Shown here piece by piece: positions 44,001-58,671 of a stretch of 64,000 nt of DNA. Made by a program: the position numbers and the translations under genes. The DNA is from Smittia aterrima (Eukaryota > Arthropoda > Insecta > Diptera > Chironomidae): the NCBI GenBank assembly GCA_033063855.1, contig CP093831.1, positions 13,640,001 to 13,704,000 of the forward strand. The letters are read 5' to 3'. Below the pieces are notes generated by a model. That model had not been told where the DNA came from and searched no databases. It was given only the letters and a program-made list of their open reading frames with translations. The number at the start of each line of letters is the position of its first letter. Positions within the stretch are counted from its first letter, which is position 1.

Positions 44001-47000
44001 ATCGAGTGCATGATACAAGGTTTGACGTTGAGCGGGCTGAACATGAGTTTCACTTCTCGGCAGTTAGTTTTTGATTAACTCATACACAGCCACTTATTTG
44101 TGGGGAACGCGATGCTGAAAGCAGCGGTTTTTGTGAAGAGTCATTTAGTGGTCAGAGAGAAACTTCTAATGAATGCTCTTGCCACGAGTGAACGTTTGCT
44201 CAGTGATTTTCAACGATACGGAGTCGTGCCAATTTGTGTCATAATTTCAAACTAATTTCCGCACTTTGCGTTGATCATGGCAAAGTTGCGAATGAAAGGC
44301 TCTCGCTTTAGCGATGAAACTGAGACCCAAGTGTTGATAAACATCGATAACAAAAGCCTCAATATAGTTTTTAATTTTCTGCCTCGTCATTCAACGCCAT
44401 GAAAATTAGTTCATTGGAATATCTCGGAAATGACCGTGTTAATAAAAGTTCTTCGGGGAAGAAAGAAGCAAATGCTGCGTTTATCGTTGGAACATTATTT
44501 AGTGATGATGACGAGAACGAGCGAACGACGACGATGATGAAACATTAAATCCCTTTTTCGCATTTTATTGATATTTCTTCTTTTCCTCCATTCTCCTTCT
44601 TTTGATAATCGAAATCAATATCGCATTACACGACGTCGTGTTCTCCTTTCGTGAGCTTCTTTCCATGAAGCGCGATATTAAATTTTTTTCGATGATAAAG
44701 ATTCGTAAATGAAGCCGATTAAGCTCGTAACAGATTTTCTTTAAAAGAACAATCGAGATGGGGAGGAATGAAATGTTTTAAAGTCGATTTTTCACCTTCG
44801 CGAGATTTAAAATGAAAAAAGTTTTCCTCTGGCGATGGCAAGTGAGGTTTCTTTCGCTTAAATGTCAATTAATTTTTTCCCTTCCTGTCTAGAAACTTAG
44901 CGAGCAGATGGGAAAAGATTCTTCCAGCAAAGAAAGAAAGTTTTCACTTCTCTATTTGTAAATATGCGCAAGCGTTCGAGTTGAAAGAGGAGCTGAGAGA
45001 AATTCTTCGAGTTTCACTTTTCTTTTTCTTTGAACATGACAAGATACAAAGATTTTTACTTCATCCTTTGAGAGTTTTCTTTTAAAAGGAAAATTGTTTA
45101 CAAGTCAGATCAGAAGTGCGTGAGGCACAAAATTTAATTCAAGAAGGTAAGCTGGCGAAGCCTTTGCGGAAAATTGAATTATTAGAGCTTTCGGTTTCAC
45201 CGCGACAAATATTTCATCGCTAACAAGCCGTCTACCTGTGGCGCGACCGAGAAAAGCGATTCCCGGATTAATTAAAATGAATAATTCAAAGTCACTGGCA
45301 TTTATAGCTCATTCGCCGTGTTCATCAATTTCATTTAATTGGAAAAGTGGCAGAGAAGAAAGCGAAGAAGTTGTTGTTTCATTTTCAATTTATTGCGAGA
45401 AACTTTTCCTTCGCTCTCGCGTGAAATAATATTAAACGGCGCTTTCTGTTGCGTAACGAAATGTAATTTTACTGATTCAATTTCGAGAAGTTGGAACTGA
45501 AGTGGCTTCTTGTATCGGGTCGATTAGTCGCTAAAAATGTTTTCCTTTGATAAATCGCAAAGCTTAGGAGCTTAACGCTTTTGAGAGAGATTTAAATGGA
45601 ATCACAAAAGCCACGTTATGTTGAATAGAAGCCTCTCGCTCATCATAACTTCCACCTACGTATTTATAAAGTAAACTCTATGAATCACAAGCAAGAGACG
45701 GCAATTACACCATAAAAGTAAATAGAGGAGGGAAAATTCTGCGGCTGATGTGCGGCGGTAGGAAAAGTGATGCGGTTTAGTTTACTATGAGGTTTCTTCA
45801 AAGGCATAGCTAGTGAAGAGAATGTTTTCCTTTACACATGATCCCCACTTTGAGCAAATTGTTGCTGACAGTTTACGAGGCGCTATAGTTGTTGCTTTAT
45901 GGTACATCAAATTGCGTCGTCGACGTCTTACTTCTCCTCTTTAGCTCTCGTCACAGTCTCGAGAGCCAAGAAAAAGTTTTATTGCGAATAAAAAAAGTAA
46001 CTTTGTAAGTGAAAACAGCTTCGCGCCACTGTTTACTCGACCAATTTCCTCTGAATGTGAAAAGTTAATGAAATGAAGGAAAAATTCAATTAATTTTCAA
46101 CATTTCAATAAATATTTTTCCACAAATTATTTCGCAAAGCGTAAACCCGTGAAGCTTTAGCGGAGATTGATTTCAATAAAATTAAACCAATAACTGCCAT
46201 TTAATTAATAGCGAGCAATTTACAATAATTTACTGATTTATGCAAATGAAATGCGTTCAATGGAAATGTCATTTGCAAACATCCAAAGAAATTTAAAATA
46301 GTTCGAGTCTAGACGAACTCATCGAAACACGTTTTTCTCTTTCATTTTCTCGTTTCAATCTCGAGTAGCGTCAATTTCTCTTGAGACTTCTCTTCAAACA
46401 ACATGTTCAAAAATACTAGAAAATCAATTTGAGAGAAAAGTTTTTATTTGCAAACAAATCGGATTAAAACGACAGGAATTACAAATTGGAAAACTCGATC
46501 TCGAGTAGACTCCAAGTTTTAATTGAATTGTGAGCCACTATCTTCTTTTTTTCTAACAAAAAATAAGTTTTAATTGGCCTAATTAATTATTTGTTCAAAC
46601 ATTACGAGTAGGAGGAGAATTTTCCTTGCACAAAGTCACTCACAGGTCGCACATGTCATGTCATCGACCATGCAATGAATCGTCCGTCGACAAGATTCCT
46701 GAACGTTGCAAATGTGCAATTAGGTAATTAGTCTTCTACTTAATTAGCATTTAATGAAAAAAGACGAGAGAAGTGAGTAAAGGGTTTAACGACTTTTGAG
46801 TTTTCACAATGTTTAATTAAAAAAAAGAAACCTCTCGGTCGACGCTTCTCGTTTGCCTTTCAACATTTCGCCCGACTTTGTCGATAAAGCGACTTTCCAT
46901 GGCGAGATAAAACGAACTTTTTACGATAGGGCAGAGAGGGAAAAGTTTCGTCGCCAACAAACGAGTTGAGGAAGGAGAAGGAAAATTGATTTTCCCACTC

Positions 47001-50000
47001 ACAGAAGAGATCCACAAAATGAACTTTGTTTGCCGTTGTTGTGAGCTTCAATATCAAGATAATTCCGGGCAATACTCGTCATTGCCTGACCGTCAACTCT
47101 CATCGTCCTTTATTTCGTCTTTTTGCTTTGTTAATTTTTTTGTGTGTGCTCGGATTGAAATGATTTGGGGGCTTTTTCATCCTTTTTTTCCTTTCTCACC
47201 CACAAAAGATTGTCTCGATTGTTGTCATCGGTTTCTTCCTCAATCATTTTCCTCAGACGAATCAACATTCGAAGGTCACTCAAATTTATTTCTTGCATCA
47301 CCTCTTGTAACAATCTCGACTTTTGAGACGAGTGAAACGACACAATTAGACGATGACGTGCGGTCATTCATCTTCGTCATTGAACAGAGCAGCGTCGTCA
47401 TATGGCGAAATCGTTTAATCATTTTAAATTACCGTATCGGAAACAAAGGCAGCACATTGATTGTCGTTCGCATGTAAACACAAAGCTAACACTTAATGGG
47501 AATATCAAGTGTCACAAAAGGAAACGTTGGAAAGCGAGACGAGTGAATTATAAATTAATGACTGGTATGAGTTGAGCTTACAAATTGAATTGTTACCCAA
47601 ATATTCAAAACGCTAACATAACTCCTATCGTTGCTGCTATTGGACTTTACACTCAATCATTCAATTCGATTTTGCAAAACTGACATTTAAGCCTGTTCAC
47701 ACGAGCGAGCTTTTTCTTCTCATCGACTAGTGCAACTCGAAAATAAATGAACGGAACAAATTGATTCATTGATTTCGAAAAAAAAAAGTTCGCTCCCTCT
47801 CAATTCAAAATATTTTCACATTGATTAAAGGATTGAAAAAGCTTTGTTTTGAAATTGGTGTCATTGACAAGCGAGTTGGGAAAGCTTCGAGTCACGCTAT
47901 GTTACTAAGCATGATTAGCTATTTTGTTGTGAGTTCTGCTTCTCTGACTTGCCCACATGTGTTTGGATCTTGTATTTATGTGCGAATCATGCTTCATAAA
48001 TTCCTTCGCTTTCCACAAACGATACAACTCACTCACACTCCTCCTCATTCTATCGTCACTCGCTCCTGCCAAAGCACAAAATGTTTTCATCGAGGTCGAG
48101 AATTCCTTTTATTGCGAGAAGAGTAAATTTTCATGACAAAATGCACTTTACGGACTCGCAGCTTCAAGTTTTATTAATTTATATTTTGTTGTGTGGAAAC
48201 AGCTTATAGAAGTGCATTGAATTTATGACTTCATCATAAATAAATCATCAAAGAGTTTTTCGGGTATGGAATATAACAAAGTGAAGGCCGGGAGGGAAAT
48301 CATGAAATAATGGCTTTGAGTCGAACCGAAGCAAAGTAATGTTGTGTAAACATATGTAATCACATAATATAAATAAACTCAGCCCCATTTCAACTGCAGC
48401 GACTTATCATTCCCTACGAGAGCATATCATTTAATGGAATCTTTATCATTCTCGGCAATTGATATTTCTTTATATCTCGTCTCCCCTTCGTCGGATATTT
48501 AAAGTCAAATATAAAGAACGAATCGGGAAATCAATGAATCGAATGAGATTTAAAATATGTTCGCTTTGAATAAATCCAAGCAGAAGTTCGTGTGTGGGTG
48601 AGAATGTTCACACTTTCGCATAAAAAAAAGCTTTTCCCTCCTCTCCTTCTGCAGATTTGAAATTTCGTCTGAATGTTTGTTTTAACATGAAAAAAAGTAA
48701 ATTTTTTTGTCGCTGCTGCTAGAGCTCGAATCCCCGGCGTTGTTTGCTTTCATCCTTCGTTGAAATTTCATCTCGCACTCGGCATGATAGCTAAATAGAT
48801 TTTCATTCAGCGCGCGATTTTTTTTGTTCATCGCAAATCATTTTTCAATATTAAGCTGCGGTATTGGATTTCTTTTTTGTTCCAATCGTACATTGCAATT
48901 TGTTTGTTATTTATCAATGTTTTGTAGAGAGAGAAAATTTAACCTCCACCCTGACAACAAAATATATGAATTGTACAACTTCCTCCCTGAAGTCTAGCAA
49001 TTTATTAAGTTTTAATTGAAATGTCGTAATACGAACGAGACGAAGCCCTTTTCGCACCCTTCGGGAGTGTCTCAAATAAAATTAAACCGTCTCACATCCT
49101 CCGGGTTATCGAGAAGCAGACTTCACTTCTCGCAAAGCTACGGATCCGTAAAAATGTGCGTTCACTTAGTCGAGTAAAAAAAGCGAGAGAGAGAATAAAA
49201 AGGGAATTTACTTAGGAAGCGAGATAAATAAAAAAGAAATAAAAATAACTGAACACGACAACGCACAACCGAAAAAAGCGAGGAAACTGTTTTTGTACCT
49301 GAATAATCTTTAGCTTAAAGGGCTGCATAAGCAGTTACGTAAAATGAGTCTCATTTAAAATATATTTTATGTCAATACTTACTCAACGAATCTCGCCACG
49401 AATTGACAGAAATGTTTGGTGCATATGTCGCTCGAGAATGTCATAAATCCTGCTCTAAATTTTCGAATATCTTGTTCATTTTATAACCCGAAAAGCGACC
49501 TTAACAGTCGATGAAATTTTGATTTAACGCCGAAATGATTTATCGAGTCGTGAATAATTTGAAGCTCGCTCGGATAACAAATATTTAAACTTGGGAGTCT
49601 TAGACTTAATTGTCGCTTAATGAATTCAGAGAAATCCCTTAATTGTATTTACCGTTTTTTATTTCGCGAAGGTTCAGCAGAAAACCGAGAAAAATTTTAT
49701 CAGTAGCCCGGGTTTTACCCTCTTGTCACTGGCTGGGGGGAATTTATGGCTTCTCTGGTGATATTTACAAAACATGTCCGAAGGCATCCCTCGACAAACA
49801 CGACCGCGGCCCTGCTGAGAGAGGTTAGCGCGTAAATTTATTTCGGCTTAATGAGGATTTGCCATGCCGAAGCATCAATTCAATTTTATCGCTCGATAAA
49901 TTCTCCTCTCGAGCCTGATTTCATAATAAATTCATTTATCTCATTCTAAGGAGGCGACGCACGAAGAAGAAGTAGCGAATATAAATATTTTATGAGTGAA

Positions 50001-53000
50001 ATTATTTTTTAAATAACATTATTTTCGCATTAATAAGAGAGACTCTCAAGCGATGTGGCTCTCGAGGCGCGCTAAGCAAGAGACGGAAAATCTTTTTCTC
50101 CCGCTCGGCAATTCAATTATAAATGCAACGATAAATCTTTCAGAAAAACGTTTCTTTCTTCTTCTCAACTCTCGACGCAAAACAAACGAGTAGAACATCA
50201 AACAGTACGATCGAGCTATTGAGAGAAGCCTCGAGAGGCAAAAAAAAGCGAGCTCAGTTGTAGAAAAATGGCATCTGTCCTGTTTTCTGTTCTCCTTCTT
50301 CTTGCTTTCCTTGCCACATTTCGTTTCTGTTGTCAAGAATTCCCTTTAAAATGTGTTTATCAATGGGATTTGTTGTTATATTTTATTAGCTTGGCCCGAG
50401 TTCGTTCGTTTGTTGTGCGTTTAATCTCTCGAAGCCAAATGGCTCTTAACAGATCCATCGGCCTTTTAAAAAAAAAGTCTCAAGTGGGGATGATCGTAAA
50501 TAACGTAATGACGTCAAAATATTTGAAGGGAAATACATCTCGTCGACTTAAATGCTTCCCATCTGCGAAGAGAAATTGTATAAAAGCATTAGAGCAGTCA
50601 TTAATATCTCGAGTATCTCCAGTTGAGCGAAAATGCGTCCCAGCCTGATTGTTAAAATAAAAATTGATGGTTTTCTTTCACGGATGAGTTAACATCTTAG
50701 CCGCCTAACACACAACAAAAGGAAGACGAAAAAGGAGAAATATTGAAACATCAGCTCAAAATAGCACGCGACCTTTTCTCCTTACAAATTTTCCATTCGA
50801 CAGAAGAATTGAAAGACGCCAGAAGTTAAATAGGAAACCTATAAATTTATGCCTTTATCTTCATGATATTTAATTACCCATTGGGACTTCTCGAAAGAAT
50901 TGTCCGGAACCCCGCCAGGTATCGAGCGACTGGTTGGCGTAAAAGGGCGCGCGTTTAACATTAAACCTTGTTGTTTCGAAAAGCGAGGGAAAATTTGGTT
51001 TACTTTCAATCATCTCGCTCGAATTAATTGTAATTAGCATAATTATTCGTCGTGACTCAACGCAATGCTAAGCTATGAAGTCTAATCAGATGGAAGCGAA
51101 TGATTATGGCTTTAAGCGGAGGTTAACACTTTAGTTAATGTTTCCTTCAGTCGAATTGAAACCTAGAAAGTTCTCGAATGGAAGAAAAGGAGTTTCTCAA
51201 TTGATTAACGATCTTATTCGGAAACTCAAGCAAACACAGCCATCGATTGGAATCGTTCCGTTCTATTTGCTCCCTGACGAGAGACGTTCGCAGAAGAAAA
51301 TTCAAAACAAGTCTTCCATTCGAAGAAGAAAATTTTGTCTGGAAAGTTGTGAAAGTAAATTAACTCTTTCCTCGAGAGATAGATAGGAAATTTATTGTTA
51401 TTGGCATTCATCTTGAAAGACAGCACTTTACATTCTTTCGAGTCTTGACAAAGTCATTTGAGGCGTGAAGCTGAACTTAACAAGAGCTTGAACAAGTTCA
51501 AGAGGCTCTCTGGAAAGTCTCTTAAACACGAATTTGCTTTCCATAACAACAAACTTGAACTGCAATCTCATCGTCAACCCAATTTCTTTACAAATAATTG
51601 ACATCGATTGTAGGAGGAATTTAAGTTTGAGAATTTGTTATGCCTCGTCTTACGAATAATGCCACGCGATGAAAATAATGAAATCCGCCCGAAACTCAGT
51701 ATGACACCGAAACCGTTTACTCATAATCCCGTTAAGATTGAAATTCTCGCAAAAATAAAAAAAAAGAAAGCATGTCAGCTGCTCTGAGACGCTCCGCACA
51801 GTTTTGCGTCGAAATAAAAATTCATGACATGATTTGGCAGGCATGGGAAGAACGAGCCCAAGAAAATCCCTCCGTTCAGCATCTTAAACTAACTCGGGTA
51901 ACTCGATATCAAGATACTCGTCGCTTCTTTCCATCTAACGAAAGGAGGGCAATCTCTTATACCTGAAAATTATATTAAACGATATCACAAAGAGTGAATA
52001 AGTTATTGTTGTTGTGATTATTACGTCGTCTTTGCTCTTTTTTTCTGCTGACTGGAAGAATTGAAGCTCCTTCGAGACGAGACATGTTAAACACAAAATA
52101 AACTTCTCACATTTGCGTCATCTCAACGCCGCTCGACAACGAACGTGAACGAGACTAAGGCGACATCGAAATATGTTACAATTTTATTAAGCATTCAACT
52201 CATACATACGATTCATATGTTTAACATTACAGCTCCTGCTTTGTTTCCGGATCCTTTTTCTTGTCGTCGACTTTCTCATCTTTGCTCCTTCTTTGCATGA
52301 ATATTCAAAGTCCTCACCTTTTTGTTTTTTATTCAGCCGAGAGGGAGAGAAAAAGAGGCGAATTGCCATAGGCAATGGAGAACTTTGATTCCACTTCAAT
52401 AAATTTCAAATAAAAATTCTTGGAATTGAATTCTAATTGCACAAACTATTAAAGTAGTTCCAGAAATTTATTACCGAAGGGAAATTCCTAGAAATATTTA
52501 ACATTGTCATCATAAAATCTCATCAGCATTTCCATTCTCATTCGTTAATTAAGTGTTGCATTAGCAATCAAGCGACGACGATCGTAGACATAAATCCGAA
52601 CCGTCTCTCTGTATCGAGATTTCTTTTATTAACCCTTAAGGTTGAGTCAATCCTGCGATGAAGCGAGAGAGATATAATTGGCAATCTTCATTTCATTATA
52701 GCGAATAATAAACTGGTCGGCTACTGATTTTTCTTGCAATTTCTATTTTATTATTCCTTCCTCTCAATCGACCTCTTTGCGTCTTGTAATTGATTCCATA
52801 CGAAGACCATTGTTTGAATAGCAAACAGAGACTAAGAGCGAATAAATCCACAGCAAAGACTTTAAGCGCTGAGCCATTTGTTGCCTTCTTCGAATGGGTT
52901 TCTTATCGTCTTAACTTCTCGTTTTACAGTTTTAGTCTTTCACTTAATGTAAACAGTTTTAGCGACGGAGGAAAGAAACTCCACATTTAATCTCATCTTA

Positions 53001-56000
53001 ATTAGATGAGTAAATAGAATAATGAGACTAGTCTTGTGCCCGACTGCCTAAAGAAGATTATTTTTTCGGCTCAAAACTGTCGAAAGAAAAATGATAGGAT
53101 CGTTGAAAGTCCAAAAGATTATGTGTTGAAGATGTCAGAGATTGGAATTAAGGTTAAAGAAAAGCTGTGAGGAGATAATCGAAGAGATAATCAAACTGAG
53201 CCACAGAGAAAATCGCCGTCAGAGTCTATTAGCAATCTGCCTCTTCAAGGCCTCTCATTCTGAACTAAAGCAAAACAACAAAGCCAAAAGGAGGAAGTGG
53301 AACATAAAAACAGAGAAAAGTAGTTAAAGTGATTTAGTGCCTAAGGCGGGAGGGCAACGAATATCAGAATGTTTTAGGTGAATTCTTGCATGAAAGATTA
53401 AATTACAAAATTGTTTCTGCTTTTCTAATCGACGGTAACTCTTACGATTAGAGAACTAATGTTGAGCCCACGCTCTTGAGAAAGTTTAACGTTCGAATCT
53501 CGAAGAACTTGCCGAAGAATGTTAATGGCATTCCAATCGATTGATTAAAGGCCTTTTAAACACTCGACTTGCATCCGTTTAATCGATCTATTGAGTGCAA
53601 TTTATAAATGAATGCATCCGTAGGCTTGTGTGGTCAAGCTGTGCTTTGAAATCAATAAAAGTCCTAGAGTCGCACACGAGGAAATTCACGCCAGCGGTCG
53701 ACTCGATTACAGCGAAGTACACCTGAGAAATGGCACGAGTGGTGCGAGAGCGGCAAGAAATTGAATAATTTATGATATTTGCATTAGTTTACTTTTTCAT
53801 TCGCCCGAGTGTCAATCTGCCATGTAATTTTGCTTTCCAACCGTCACCACAAGCGACTCGCGAATGTAAAAGTAGAAAAAAGTCTTCGACATTGCATTTT
53901 TCAATTAGCGAAAATAAACGACACGTTTCTTATTTGCTTGAGTACCTCGCAAGTCGTGTCGAATTCCCGCTGCGATTTGCGGCAATTTCAATTTGCATTC
54001 CTAAGTGCTCATGTCGTCTTCTTCTGTTCGAATGGATTGAGGAGAGGATTCTGTCTCAATTACATTTCAATTATGAATTTAATCGATCACTCTTGCCTCC
54101 AACGACTTTCAATGTTTGCTTAGCATTGATTTACATATTTACGAGGCGAACATTAATGCTAATCTCCTTTCAATGCGATATTGAATAACATCGGGATTAC
54201 AGAAAACAAAAACTTTTTCTTTTTATTGTTGTCACCATTAAATCGCCAAGTCACTCGAGAACTCACAAACACACACACACAAAAGAGTTTAAGTGTGAGG
54301 CTTTAACAAAACTAATTATTTGTTCTCTTCTCGCATTTCCATATCTGTTGGATTGAAACTAACTTCAACAATAACGAGGCTTTGTGTTGCCACACAAAGT
54401 AGAATAAGCCAAATAAAGTTTCTTCATTGAGAAGAGCGTTTAGGAGCAACATATGCATTTTGTAGCGAATAAGGCAACAATAAAATCAACATTTCTCACC
54501 TGCCTTTGTTGTTCGGCTCGAGTCTCTCGGATTTTTATTTTATTTTAGTTTTTTTTTCGCTTCTATCGAATGTTTGTTTGAAAATTCAATCAATGAGAGA
54601 AACTTCTGTCGATTGGCGAGGGAAAAAGATTTTTTTTACGGTTTGAATTGGCATCGTAAACATTTTTTTCCCGCTCTCCGTTTGCTTTTGGAAAAGTCGA
54701 TAAGTGTAATTGCGTCGATTATTCTAATTGCATTGAATATAAAATAATCCAACAATCGATCGCTTGACGCGTTAGTGCCAAGAATCAATTTAACGCTTCT
54801 CTCGATCGTCGGCCTTCGAAATGAATTGAGGTTTTGCAAAAATAAAACTCGGCGCAACGATTTCAAATTGGTCTTTAGTGAATCATAAATAAACAAAAAC
54901 GCAGCGAGTGAAACGAAATGTGGTGATAAAGTGAAAACATTTTTTTCCGTTGGCAAAACTCTGAGCGACAAACTCTGGAGAGGCAATTAACTTTGTTTCT
55001 TTAATTTTCTGCCCATTCCTCTTTCAACTTTAAAAGTAATTGCTTCGGTGAAAGATCAAATGCAATCATTATGAATCAAAATCAGTTAATCATGCGAAGA
55101 TCGATGCTGCGCTAATAAGATAATCCATGCCTCGAAGCTGCGATGGGAAGAAATGTGAATTAGCTCAATTATGCATCTGCTTTGTGATCGAGAAAGTTCA
55201 TTGTTATGATTGACTGTAGTCTTTCATCTGACTCACTGCAAAGCACAATCGAACGATATCGTTAGCTAAAGCTACTCGTCTCTGCCATCTCAGAAGAAAG
55301 ACTTTTCTTTCGATGTTTCAGTTTGCCTTTCGTTCGAGCTGAACTGAAAAAAAAAACTTCAATTGAAGCAAAGCGAAATCTCTCTTTTTTGCTTCGCTTT
55401 ATTCATTTAATAATTGTAATGGAAATACGACCTGGATTTATCTCTTTCTGATCCCGTTATTGGCTCTGTTCATTTTGCTTTATTTTTATTTCGAGAATTC
55501 TTGCTCAATTGAACGAACTAGTTGGCAAACTCGTCAGCTTGATTATTCAAAATTCTCATAAGAGTTCATTCACATTCAAATGAAATCAGCATTGAGATCA
55601 AAAGCTCAAACGTTAGACAGACAATCGGGTTTCGTTGTGTACGCTATGAAACTCAAATTTTAATTTAACTTTCGGTTCTGTTTACAGAGCGTAACGAGAG
55701 CTTGCTTGCGTGTGGTTGAGGGAACATTGCGCAATAATAATGATCGCACATTCATCTCAATCATCTCTTGATATCCGAATTATTGTGATCCTTTCACAAA
55801 GCTCGACGCAGCCAACCACTTGTAATATCCCCGCATTTAATGCCGATTTGACTCCGCCACATCGACCTTTCGCCTTTATCTCTCTTGCCTTCATAAATTC
55901 TCGGGCTTTCGATATCGATTCAAGTTAAGGACGACGCAAGCAAAGGCAGAAATCCTCACATTTCTAGCCCGAATAAGTGGTTTCTTTATTGCTTGATATT

Positions 56001-57764
56001 TTCTGTGAGCGGATAAGAATCTTTTCCTTTCTTATTCTTCACTTTGTCCCCTTTTCCGCTTGCCTAGAACGTTTCACAAAGAACAGTTTTCTCTTTACGA
56101 GGACACCGCTCAAGCAACGAGGTGGCACGAAGAAATTTTTGTCTTGACACTCACACCTGAACTCTCTCGGGGCGGTTGGGTGGTTGGTTGAAAGTAAAAC
56201 GGAAAACTTTCTTTGTGCAACTTCAGAGTTTATTTCACTTCGACCTCGTCCTTGGATGTTGAATGTAGAATGCGACTGAGAAACGAAGAATTTTAATTGG
56301 CATAATCATGTAAATTGCGAGACTATGAATTCAGTTGAAAGGGGATGCCCTCAAAAAGTAAATAAATTATTTCTTGCAACCGCAATAATCGCCTGCATCA
56401 TAAAGTCATTTCTCGAGCAATTAAAAGAAAATTAATTTTTCACCAGATGTAATTTACTCGACCGAGAGTTTGTCAAGACACAGCCCCGACCCCGATGTCC
56501 CATCCGAATAATGATGCATGGAGACTCATTAAAGTTTCATAAACAATTTTCCGTTTGACAAATTATGAGATGGCTTGGAGAAGGGAAATGTCTTGACATT
56601 GTGCCCAGAAGGAGATCATCATCATAGATGTCGGAAAAACACAAAATCAATTGGGCAAAGAAGTTGAGACGAACTGCGGAGCTATTTGTTCTTTGTGTTT
56701 TAATAAATTGTTATGTCATCGTCTTGACATCGTCTTCCGTTCGCAATAAATCACAAAATTATTTCATTCACTTGCAAATCTCTCTTTCTTAACTATTTTG
56801 AATTCAAATGCGCGTTGTTGACAAAGTTTCTCGTTGAGCTTAATTGCTTCTTCTCTCGTCATGAAATTTAATTTGTTTTCCTTCATTGCAAATATATTTT
56901 GCGCATTTAAGACGCGGTTAGATTTTCTTTATTCAAATCTGAGTCGCAATAAGTTCTCAGTGTAAGTTTATTGTTTTTATTTTGCGATGCTTACACGAGT
57001 TGCATGAACATCCAACGCGCGCAATGTCTCGACGATTCCCTTAACTGCTTTGAAGGTCATTCCAGTGCATTCGACATGAAAGTCATGAATTATCGCTTAG
57101 CGTCAGTTCGAAAGTTTCTAATAAAGACATACGGGAGACAATGATTCTGTGTTCTCACTTCATCATCCTTCAATAACAATCTTCATTTTTCGATTTAGCA
57201 CGAAATAAAACATTGATAAGCGAAGAATCACAAATGTCATGAAATTCCGTCACATCATCGCTTAGCACATTTATCAACGGGAGGGTAAAGTAAATAAATT
57301 TCTTGTGTAATCCGCCAGCTGTAAAGAAGCATTCCGAAGTTTTAATGCCATTTATAACGTCGCATTATGGAGAGAAGGAAAGTATGAGATTGAAATGTTC
57401 ATAAACCTGCATAAAAACTCGAAACGACGCATTCAAAAAAAAAGTATCGTCGCTGATGGAAGTGACGTCGAATATTCGAAAGTCGCCTCACTTTTTATTG
57501 AAATTGAATCAGAAATCCGAGAGACGACGAAATTTTAAAACGATTTTCTCGGCACAGCGAAAAGAGCGACAAGCACGAGCGATAAACGATTTGTATTGAA
57601 ATCGAACACGAACGCGAGAAAATTGTGGAATCGTCGAGAAGCACCCAAGCTTCGTACTCGATTCGGCTTCATTCGCAATTATCCAACAAACTCTGGCCAA
57701 TCGTAGCGATCCGCTTCCCGGCATTCGGTTCTCTGTCTTCTACTATTCAGTTTTCTCTGAACAC
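41084..57764. other. Large intron or intergenic DNA without recognisable exons
   Basis: It begins with a GTGAGT donor of the preceding gene. No following exon, RNA gene or transposon could be recognised. The DNA is AT-rich with scattered TAATTA-type homeodomain cores, a short CA run at about 54269-54281, and a few GC-richer blocks (49681-49830, 50905-50960, 56461-56520). Open frames here are short, overlapping and start mostly at non-ATG codons. Its size suits the regulatory intron of a developmental gene. Confidence 0.5.
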
Positions 57765-57805
57765 GAACGCTCAGTCGAGTTTTTACTTTGGATCCGTTAA
57801 GACGT
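57765..57805 (+). promoter_or_regulatory. Initiator plus DPE core promoter
   Basis: GCTCAGTCG places a start A at 57773. At exactly +28 to +32 (57800-57804) the sequence AGACG fits the downstream promoter element consensus RGWYV. No TATA box lies upstream. This strict spacing is characteristic of developmental promoters in flies. Confidence 0.6.
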
Positions 57806-58388
57806 ACACGTTCGCGTTGTTGAAAAAATCGTTCGAAATATATTTTTTGAGTGTAAAAAGAAAAAGAAGAGAAGAAACAGTGGAAAAACACTCGCCGCTT
57901 GGATTTTTCCTCTCGGTAAAATAAAGTTTATCTCTGCATGTGAAGTGCAGTGTCGAAACACAAAGTGATATCCAAAAAAATAAAATAATATAGAAAAGAT
58001 TCGAAAAGAATCGTCAATTAATTTCACAAGAAAAATAGAAATTCGTGTTGATTCTCCTCGCCCGCTTGTCGAAGAAAAAAAAAATTGTGAGCGGCGAGAA
58101 ATTTCTCGAAGAAAATTTCCGAGAAGAAAAACAAATAAAGAAGGTTTTCCGGTGAATTTGAGATGAGAGAAGGAGAATCGTGTAATGTAATCAAATTGAT
58201 GGGATTAATTTGTTGAAATAATAAAAGGCAAACCGTTCTCGAGTGAATCAGATCGTCGAATAAATGAAAATTTTTGGGATTACCGACGTAAGCCGCGAAA
58301 ACCGCTAACAAACACAACAAGCCATTGGATTACAAACGTCGACGGATTAATTCAATTCTTCGTTATTTGTGAATATTAAAACATCATA

Positions 58389-58483
58389 AAGTCTAATTAA
58401 TTAGCTGATACATCTCGCCAGTGGCTACAGTTATTGTCAATTATAAAGTTTATACTTGCCAAGCGAATAAGTCTAATTAATTA
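58389..58483 (+). repeat. Paired AAGTCTAATTAATTA elements
   Basis: The 15-bp sequence AAGTCTAATTAATTA occurs at 58389-58403 and again at 58469-58483, 80 bp apart. Each contains overlapping TAATTA homeodomain cores. Its position within the putative leader suggests a regulatory pair. Confidence 0.6.
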
Positions 58484-58654
58484 AGTCTACTGCTGCTGCA
58501 GTGTTTATTGCCCTGTGCACAATTAATCATTTGCCCGTGTAGTGTCGAAGATAAAGCTTGGAGTTCTCTGAATGCAAAGTGTCTCAGCTCGATTCATATT
58601 TCTTGAAATTGTGGAATGAAAAGCAGCAGTTTTCTGTTTTGTGCAGCAATCTAG

Positions 58655-58671
58655 TGAGAGAGAGAGAGAGA
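58655..58671 (+). repeat. Short GA dinucleotide run
   Basis: About eight GA units lie inside the putative leader. GAGA-factor binding to such runs near promoters is known in flies; its relevance here is inferred. Confidence 0.6.

Noticed and set aside
46986..47477. Plus-strand frame of 163 codons
   Set aside because: Non-ATG start, overlapped by minus-strand frames, no recognisable domain. Considered as a missing winged eye-like exon, but phase and composition do not fit.
53485..53505. GTTCGAATCTC, similar to a tRNA B box
   Set aside because: No A box at the right distance upstream and no cloverleaf pairing.
53772..54188. Two overlapping plus-strand frames of 138 and 104 codons
   Set aside because: Two frames open at once over the same DNA indicate chance; no homology recognised.
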